Of a stretch of DNA of 43,603 bases, positions 38,489-43,603 are shown one piece after another. A program made the position numbers and the translations under genes. How positions within the stretch are numbered: the stretch's first letter is position 1; every line of letters begins with the position of its first letter. Source of the stretch: an uncultured bacterium (GTDB lineage: Bacteria; UBP6; UBA1177; JAKLFG01); the NCBI GenBank assembly GCA_937871295.1, contig CALMRE010000247.1:1-43603 (forward strand), in the 5' to 3' direction. Under the pieces are notes generated by a model. That model had not been told where the DNA came from. It was given only the letters and a program-made list of their open reading frames with translations, and made no database searches.

Positions 38489-40660
38489 ATGTGGTCACAC
38501 AAAAGTCTCGCGGTCCTGAGCACGCTTCTTATGGTCATTTTCTTCGCCGCCTGTGACGACGGTAAAAAGGCGGACGCCGACATCGATACCCCGGTGACCG
38601 ACACCGCGGCCGACGGCGATCTCCTGACCGACGACATCGTCACCGACGACATCCTCGCCGAAGGCGATCCCGAACCGGTCGAGGAGGACGAGGTCGTGAC
38701 CGACGATATCGCGGCCGACGGCGATGAACTGCTCACCGACGGCGACGAACTGCTTGCCGACGACGACGAACTGCTCGTTGACGACGATGTGATCGTCGCT
38801 CCCGACAATATCGTCTATGTCGACCTCAATGCGACCGGCGCGGGCGACGGCACTTCGTGGGCCGACGCCTACACCGACCTCTCCACGGCGATAGAAGAGG
38901 CTGAGGCGGGCGAGGAGATATGGGTCGCCGCCGGCACCTACATCCCCACGCAGTGCCCGACCTCGGTGCAGGAGGCCTGCCATCTCACCCCGCGGGAACG
39001 CAATTTCACCCTCTATGCGGGGGTCGACCTCTATGGCGGGTTCGCCGGGACCGAGCTGCAGCGCGAAGAGCGCGACTGGGTCCTCAATGAGACCATTCTA
39101 TCGGCCGATCTCAACGGCGACGATGCGTGGGACGACACCAACAAAGTGTGGCTGAACCGCGCGGAGAATACCTACCATGTCGTGGAACTCATCCTCGACC
39201 ATAAGTTCGATGCCACGGCGGCGCTCGACGGTTTCATCATCGAGCACGGCTATGCCGACGACGCGGGCGGGGTCGATGAGAAAGGAGGCGGCGTCAGTGC
39301 CGGTAACAACGAGGATGCGGCCGAGCCGGTCATCCGCAACTGCACCTTCCGCGACAATTTCGCGGCGGGTGTCGGCGGCGCGGCGAGTTTCATGAATATG
39401 ACGATCCTTCTGGAAAATTGTTCTTTCCTGAACAATGTCTCGAAACAGGGGGGCGCGCTGTCGCTGATCGACAGCGTCGCGACCGTCACCGGATCGCGGT
39501 TCGATGAGAATGCGGCCACCGAAAGCGGCGGCGCGGTCATGTCCGGCAATGCGAGCACGCTCGAAATCACCGACTGCACCTTTACCGGTAACACGGCGGT
39601 CCTGCGCGGCGGCGCCATCGTCTCCCCGGGTTCCGATCTGACCGTAGAGGCGACGACCTTCGACCAGAACGCCGTTTCGGACGCCGAAGGGAACAGCGGC
39701 GGCGCCATCTACTTCAACGGAAGCGTTCTGACCCTCATCGGCACGACCTTTTCGGGCAACACCGCCGTTTCGGAGGCCGCCGCGCTCAGCACCTACGGCG
39801 CGACCGCGGTCACGATAACCGATTCGGTCTTCGAACAGAATTCAGACGGCGGTACCGCCGAGGGGGGCGGCGTCTTCGTGCATGAGACAGGAGCCCTGAC
39901 CATGACCGGGACCCGTTTCTCCCAGAATACCGGCACCTCCCTTTCGGCGCGGGAAGGATCGACCGTCGAGATCGTCGACAGCGAATTCTCCGACAACGCG
40001 GCGGTGAACGCTCCCGCGATCCGCATCGAGGGCGGCAGTCTCTTCACCGTCACGGCGACCCGCTTCCTTGACAATCACGCCGATCTGCCGGGCGACGGCT
40101 TCGCCGGTCTGGGCGGCGCGGTCCAATTGAGCAATATGGAGGGCGCCGCCGGTTCCTCGGCGACGATCGTCAATAGCGTGTTCAGCGGGAACTCCGCCGC
40201 TCTGTGGGGCGGCGCGCTCATATTCCTCGGCTATTCCGACGCCGAATTGATCAACTGCACCTTCAACGGGAACGCCGACGGCGGCGATGACGCGATCGTG
40301 TTCGTGCAGAGCGACCCGGTCTTTGTGAACACCATCGTGCGGGACGAGATATCGGCCATCGTCGGTGCGGTCGGCCCCTACAATTTCGAGGCGAGTAATC
40401 CCTCGTTCAGTTACAGCAATGTCATGGGAAGCGGCGGCTCGGCGGCGTGGGCTCCGACGGTCGGCGTCGACGGCGGGAACAATATCGATGAAGATCCCGA
40501 TTTTGTCGCTACCGGCGACGATCCGCTCGCGCTTCAGTCGAGCTCGCCCTGTATCAACGCCGGCAGCAACGCCGCGGTCCCGGCGGGGGTCACCACCGAC
40601 CTCCTCGGCAATGACCGGATACAGGATGTCACCGTCGATATGGGCGCCTACGAATTCTAG
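38489..40660 (+). CDS. right-handed beta-helix lipoprotein
   Basis: A 723-residue predicted lipoprotein; the signal peptide ends FAA-C22 with Asp at +2. An Asp/Glu linker runs to about residue 108 and contains three 7-residue repeats (DGDELLT, DGDELLA, DDDELLV). The rest is a parallel beta-helix: it opens YVDLNATGAGDGTSWADAYT and IWVAAGTYIPT, the usual entry strands, followed by coils such as NCTFRDNFAAGVGGAASF, NCSFLNNVSKQGGALSLI, DCTFTGNTAVLRGGAIVS and TTFSGNTAVSEAAALSTY. The [GN]N..GGA pattern resembles polymorphic-outer-membrane-protein repeats. It ends LLGNDRIQDVTVDMGAYEF, a frequent closing motif of this class. Surface adhesion or glycan binding is plausible. cysS starts 15 nt downstream. 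Confidence 0.83.
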   Translation: MWSHKSLAVLSTLLMVIFFAACDDGKKADADIDTPVTDTAADGDLLTDDIVTDDILAEGDPEPVEEDEVVTDDIAADGDELLTDGDELLADDDELLVDDDVIVAPDNIVYVDLNATGAGDGTSWADAYTDLSTAIEEAEAGEEIWVAAGTYIPTQCPTSVQEACHLTPRERNFTLYAGVDLYGGFAGTELQREERDWVLNETILSADLNGDDAWDDTNKVWLNRAENTYHVVELILDHKFDATAALDGFIIEHGYADDAGGVDEKGGGVSAGNNEDAAEPVIRNCTFRDNFAAGVGGAASFMNMTILLENCSFLNNVSKQGGALSLIDSVATVTGSRFDENAATESGGAVMSGNASTLEITDCTFTGNTAVLRGGAIVSPGSDLTVEATTFDQNAVSDAEGNSGGAIYFNGSVLTLIGTTFSGNTAVSEAAALSTYGATAVTITDSVFEQNSDGGTAEGGGVFVHETGALTMTGTRFSQNTGTSLSAREGSTVEIVDSEFSDNAAVNAPAIRIEGGSLFTVTATRFLDNHADLPGDGFAGLGGAVQLSNMEGAAGSSATIVNSVFSGNSAALWGGALIFLGYSDAELINCTFNGNADGGDDAIVFVQSDPVFVNTIVRDEISAIVGAVGPYNFEASNPSFSYSNVMGSGGSAAWAPTVGVDGGNNIDEDPDFVATGDDPLALQSSSPCINAGSNAAVPAGVTTDLLGNDRIQDVTVDMGAYEF
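38717..38779 (+). repeat. three 21-bp linker repeats
   Basis: Three consecutive 21-bp units (38717-38737, 38738-38758, 38759-38779) share GAC-GxC-GAx-GAA-CTG-CT and encode DGDELLT, DGDELLA and DDDELLV in the Asp-rich linker. Confidence 0.8.
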
Positions 40661-40675
40661 GTCTTGGAGGTTCCG

Positions 40676-42106
40676 ATGCTCCGCGTTTACAACACACTCT
40701 CGGAAAAGAAAGAGGATTTCATCCCCCTGCAGGAAGGCAAGGTCGGTCTCTACGCCTGCGGCATGACGGTCTACGATAAGCCGCACATCGGCCATGCCCG
40801 CAAAGAGGTCGCCATCGACCTGATCGTGAGCTATCTGCGTTACAGCGGTTATCAGGTCACCTATGTCCGCAACTTCACCGATGTCGACGACAATATTATC
40901 CGGCGGGCGAATGATCGTGGTGTCTCGTGCGATGAGTTGACCGCTGAAAATATCGCTGCTTTCTACCGCGCCGTCGATGCGCTTGGCCTCACGCGGCCCG
41001 ATGTGGAGCCGAAGGCGACCGAACACATGGCCGAGATCATCACCATCGTGGAGAAACTCATCGAGAAAGGGCACGCCTACGCGGCGGCGGACGGGTCGGT
41101 CTATTTCGCCGTCGAAAGTTTCACGGGCTACGGCAAACTGTCGAACCGCAAACTCGACGAACTGCTCGCCGGGACCCGTTTCGAGCCCGAGGCGGGGAAA
41201 CGCAATCCGCTCGATTTCGCGCTGTGGAAGTCGGCCAAGCCGGGCGAGCCGTCGTGGGCTTCGCCGTGGGGGAAGGGGCGTCCCGGCTGGCACATCGAGT
41301 GCTCGGCGATGAGTTCGAAATATCTCGGCGATTCGTTCGATATCCATGCCGGCGGCCGCGATCTGATATTCCCGCACCACGAGAACGAGATCGCGCAATC
41401 GGAGGCGGCGTCGGGCAAGCCGTTCGTCAAATACTGGGTCCACAACGGATTTCTCACGGTCGAAGGGGAGAAGATGTCCAAGTCGCTCGGCAACTTCATC
41501 ACCGTCGACGACGCGCTCGACCAGTACCACCCCGAGGTCCTGCGCCTCTTCATGCTCTCGACCCACTACCGCACCCCGATAGATTTTTCCTACGCCGGTC
41601 TTGCCGACGCGGAACGGCGGGTGAGCTATTTCTACGAGACGATGAAACTGGTCGCGAAGATCGCGGGCGACGCCGCGCCGAAGAAAAGCGAGCGCTCCGA
41701 GGCGTTCATCGCCGAGTTCCGCGAGTCGATGGAAGACGATTTCAACAGCCCGAAGGTGCTCGCGGCGCTCATCGCCTTCTGCAAGTTCCTCAACGAGGCG
41801 GCCGTCAGCAAAAAGACCCGTCCCGCTGCCGACGAAGCGGCCGGCTATCTTGCCGCCATCGGCGAAGTGGGGAAGGTGTTCGGCATCCTGCAGGCGCTAC
41901 CGGCGGAACGGATAGCGGCGATACAGGATATCCAGCTCAAGCGGGCGAAACTGACCCGCGGCGAGATAGATGCGCTCATCGCGGAACGCAACGCCCACCG
42001 CAAGGAGAAGAACTTCGCCGCCGCCGACGAAGTGCGCGGCAAACTCGACGCGCTGGGCATCCTCATCAAGGACACCCCCGACGGGACCGAGTGGTCTTTC
42101 AAGTAA
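40676..42106 (+). CDS. cysS: cysteinyl-tRNA synthetase
   Basis: A 476-residue class I aminoacyl-tRNA synthetase charging tRNA-Cys. The HIGH motif is PHIGHARKEV, preceded by the zinc Cys in LYACGMTVYD. The other zinc ligands are in WHIECSAM and FPHHENE, and the KMSKS motif is in GEKMSKSLGNF. The anticodon-binding helical domain and the C-terminal RAKLTRGEIDALIAERNAHR are typical. The ATG at 40676 follows GGAGG by 5 nt; TTG at 40664 overlaps that site. It lies 15 nt after the beta-helix lipoprotein gene with no promoter between, so this housekeeping gene probably depends on the strong lipoprotein promoter. Confidence 0.95.
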   Translation: MLRVYNTLSEKKEDFIPLQEGKVGLYACGMTVYDKPHIGHARKEVAIDLIVSYLRYSGYQVTYVRNFTDVDDNIIRRANDRGVSCDELTAENIAAFYRAVDALGLTRPDVEPKATEHMAEIITIVEKLIEKGHAYAAADGSVYFAVESFTGYGKLSNRKLDELLAGTRFEPEAGKRNPLDFALWKSAKPGEPSWASPWGKGRPGWHIECSAMSSKYLGDSFDIHAGGRDLIFPHHENEIAQSEAASGKPFVKYWVHNGFLTVEGEKMSKSLGNFITVDDALDQYHPEVLRLFMLSTHYRTPIDFSYAGLADAERRVSYFYETMKLVAKIAGDAAPKKSERSEAFIAEFRESMEDDFNSPKVLAALIAFCKFLNEAAVSKKTRPAADEAAGYLAAIGEVGKVFGILQALPAERIAAIQDIQLKRAKLTRGEIDALIAERNAHRKEKNFAAADEVRGKLDALGILIKDTPDGTEWSFK

Positions 42107-42120
42107 CCTCCCGCGCCACC

Positions 42121-42171
42121 TTAAAATTCTTTTAATCGGCCATTGCTTTTTATTCTGCTCTGCGTTACAAT
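42121..42171 (+). promoter_or_regulatory. promoter with AT-rich upstream palindrome, 42207 lipoprotein
   Basis: TTGCTT (42143-42148) and TACAAT (42166-42171) have a 17-bp spacer. TTAAAATTCTTTTAA (42121-42135) ends 7 bp before the -35 box. The same arrangement, with the palindrome in the opposite orientation, precedes the next lipoprotein. It could be an UP element or an operator. Confidence 0.65.
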
Positions 42172-42206
42172 CGCGCCGTGTGGAGGACTTCCTTTGGAGG
42201 AGAACA

Positions 42207-43331
42207 ATGATGATTCGGTGGTATGTGGCGCCCATTTGCGCGCTGGCTTTTGTCGGTGCTGTTGCATCCTGCGGCAACGAAGAGAGCGAACAGATCAGTT
42301 GCGTTAATTCCTTCGACTGTCCCGGCGCGCTTGTCTGTCTGGACGGCTGGTGCGTCGAGGATACGGGAGAACTGCCCGATAACAACGGTACGGGCGATCC
42401 CGACATGGTCGATGAAGATGTGTACGGTGTCGACACCGCGGTCGAAATGGACAGCATGGGCGACATGGAGGGTGCGGACGAAGTGGACACGACGGCCGAT
42501 GAGGATATGGTCATCGATGATACCGAGACCGATACGGACGAGATCTCCGACACGGGTGCCGACACGGGTGCCGATGAAGATGCGGCGACCGACGAGACCG
42601 CCGATACGGTGACCGATACCGTCGTCGATACGGCCGCCGATGAAGATATCGTCGCCGATGAAGATATCGTCGCCGATACCACGCCCGATGTCGATACCGT
42701 AGTTTCGGGTCAGACCGGTTCGACCTGCACGGTTCCCGGCATCCCCGGTGACTGCGCCGCGGGCAACGCCTGTTCCGATGTTTTTGTCGACCAGATCACG
42801 AACTACTGCTATCTGAACTGCGCCGCGCCCAATGAAACGGTCTGCGGCGGGACCGATTGGCCGGAGTGCGCAGTGGTCGGGGGAGAGGCGATCTGCCTTG
42901 CCACGGCCTCCATCGTCGGGAATTTCACCGCCACGGTGGGCTCTTTCGTGACCACCAACAACATCTCTCTGACGATCAACGGCACGACCAATATACAGGC
43001 CGCCTGTTCGGCGGTGAAGAATACTGCGAATGATTGGGTCCTCCAGTGCTCCAAGATACTTACGACCACGCCGAACAAGATACAATTGGACGCCGTGTTC
43101 TTCTGGCCGGCGGCGGCGCATGCCGCGGGGACCGTTGCCGGCGCCGAGGGGCAGGTCTATGAAACGACCTATAATTCCAGCAATGTGGTCATCGACAACT
43201 GGATACGGGCGTTCTTCCTCTCCACCGACGGAACGCTCACTCTGACTCAGGCCGGGACCACGACCGGCGCGACCGTCGCCGGTTCGCTCAACTTCAACGG
43301 CAACGCCTACGACGCCCAGTTCGCCCCCTAG
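42207..43331 (+). CDS. Cys-rich lipoprotein with Asp/Thr linker, copy 1 of a tandem pair
   Basis: A 374-residue predicted lipoprotein, lipobox V-A-S-C22. A small Cys module (QISCVNSFDCPGALVCLDGW, then CVED) is followed by a linker (about 55-168) built from Asp, Glu, Thr, Ala and Val. A second Cys module follows (STCTVPGIPGDCAAGNACSD, YCYLNCAAPNETVCGGTDWP), then a beta-rich domain of about 140 residues (SIVGNFTATVGSFVTTNNIS, LQCSKILTTTPNKIQLDAVF). I do not recognise the last domain. GGAGG at 42196-42200 serves the ATG. The first Cys module is nearly repeated in the following gene, so the two are related neighbours. Confidence 0.75.
   Translation: MMIRWYVAPICALAFVGAVASCGNEESEQISCVNSFDCPGALVCLDGWCVEDTGELPDNNGTGDPDMVDEDVYGVDTAVEMDSMGDMEGADEVDTTADEDMVIDDTETDTDEISDTGADTGADEDAATDETADTVTDTVVDTAADEDIVADEDIVADTTPDVDTVVSGQTGSTCTVPGIPGDCAAGNACSDVFVDQITNYCYLNCAAPNETVCGGTDWPECAVVGGEAICLATASIVGNFTATVGSFVTTNNISLTINGTTNIQAACSAVKNTANDWVLQCSKILTTTPNKIQLDAVFFWPAAAHAAGTVAGAEGQVYETTYNSSNVVIDNWIRAFFLSTDGTLTLTQAGTTTGATVAGSLNFNGNAYDAQFAP
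42549..42674 (+). repeat. 12-bp and 18-bp perfect tandem repeats in a linker
   Basis: GACACGGGTGCC occurs twice in tandem at 42549-42572, and the 18-bp unit GATGAAGATATCGTCGCC occurs twice without change at 42639-42674. All are in frame and encode Asp-rich linker repeats. Confidence 0.85.
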
Positions 43332-43344
43332 TGGGTCCCGTACC

Positions 43345-43396
43345 CTAAAAGAATTTTAACATCTGTGTTGCTTTTTGCGGGGAGAAAGGCTACAAT
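43345..43396 (+). promoter_or_regulatory. promoter with AT-rich upstream palindrome, 43429 lipoprotein
   Basis: TTGCTT (43368-43373) and TACAAT (43391-43396) have a 17-bp spacer. CTAAAAGAATTTTAA (43345-43359), the reverse complement of the motif at 42121-42135 except at its first base, ends 8 bp before the -35 box. Confidence 0.65.
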
Positions 43397-43428
43397 CTCC
43401 CGTGTTGATTTTGAAAAAGAGGCAAAAA

Positions 43429-43603
43429 ATGCGTCTGTCGGCGGTCGCCGGAGTTCTTCTTCTCTCTTTCTTCGCCTTTTTCCTCTCGTCCGGTTGCAAG
43501 AGCGGAAAGCCCGAACAGATAAGTTGCGTGACGCCGCTGGACTGTCCGTACGATTGGTACTGCGAGGACGGGTGGTGCGTCGAATTCCCCGATGCGGAGC
43601 CTT
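43429..43603 (+). CDS. Cys-rich lipoprotein, copy 2 of a tandem pair, cut by window end
   Basis: The first 58 residues of a predicted lipoprotein: the signal peptide ends SSG-C23, then KSGKPEQISCVTPLDCPYDW, YCEDGWCVEFPDAEP to the window edge. The EQISCV..(L/F)DCP....C.DGWCVE module matches that of the preceding lipoprotein closely. Promoter layout and upstream palindrome also match, so the pair probably arose by duplication. AGAGG near 43418-43422 is a modest ribosome site. Confidence 0.75.
   Translation, partial: MRLSAVAGVLLLSFFAFFLSSGCKSGKPEQISCVTPLDCPYDWYCEDGWCVEFPDAEP

Noticed and set aside
1-43603. tRNA, rRNA, CRISPR arrays, insertion sequences or prophage genes
   Set aside because: I read both strands for conserved tRNA loops, rRNA segments, regularly spaced repeats and transposase or integrase motifs and found none.

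Overview
The window is GC-rich bacterial chromosome, probably from a Myxococcota-like or neighbouring former deltaproteobacterial lineage, most likely an uncultured one. The main clue is the set of twelve predicted lipoproteins, most with Asp/Glu-rich linkers. Their domains include myxococcal-type Cys-rich repeats (CGNG...EVCD), an IgGFc-binding-like region, SBBP propeller repeats, LamG, a right-handed beta-helix and a MopE-like CDN..DDxxDGxxDC metal-binding stretch. Such sets are typical of that group, but the sequence alone does not fix the taxon. No rRNA, tRNA, CRISPR array or insertion sequence was found.

Layout. 1-1081 is an accessory island: the 3' end of a truncated RHS/YD-repeat gene, then a PIN-domain toxin-like gene overlapping a small antitoxin-like gene. 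1190-11447 holds surface lipoproteins mixed with a YbdG-type mechanosensitive channel and a CstA transporter, ending with a lipid-anchored cyclophilin. 11519-15477 is a purine operon: a PurS-like/PurL fusion, purQ and a 47-residue membrane peptide translationally coupled to purQ. 15586-19231 is a type IIL (MmeI-like) restriction-modification gene with an AT-rich mosaic target-recognition region, followed by a DUF3825 gene. 19460-25203 is a tight housekeeping operon, ispD-phoH-pgpH-ybeY-lnt, closed by an intrinsic terminator; phoH lacks any standard start codon and seems to start at ATA. 25222-30330 on the minus strand holds an ECF sigma factor, its zinc-type anti-sigma factor and three exported proteins with overlapping genes (Pro-rich protein, beta-barrel candidate, SBBP lipoprotein), then a Cys-rich lipoprotein. 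30446-36491 has mntP, an IgGFc-binding-like lipoprotein, a multi-domain thioredoxin-fold lipoprotein and a CorC/HlyC protein. 36668-43603 has a C25 (gingipain-like) peptidase lipoprotein, a beta-helix lipoprotein, cysS and two tandem related Cys-rich lipoproteins, the last cut by the window edge.

Regulation. Most transcription units have a clear sigma-70 promoter with a 16-17 bp spacer, and the -10 box is often TACAAT or TATAAT. Two sites are different: GAAACTT-N16-GTCTATT occurs in front of the anti-sigma gene and again in front of the Cys-rich lipoprotein gene. This is the form expected of an ECF-sigma promoter, so the neighbouring sigma factor probably controls its own anti-sigma factor, the exported proteins behind it and that lipoprotein. 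This surface regulon is the best candidate here for an undescribed system. Lnt, encoded in the same window, would complete acylation of the many lipoproteins.
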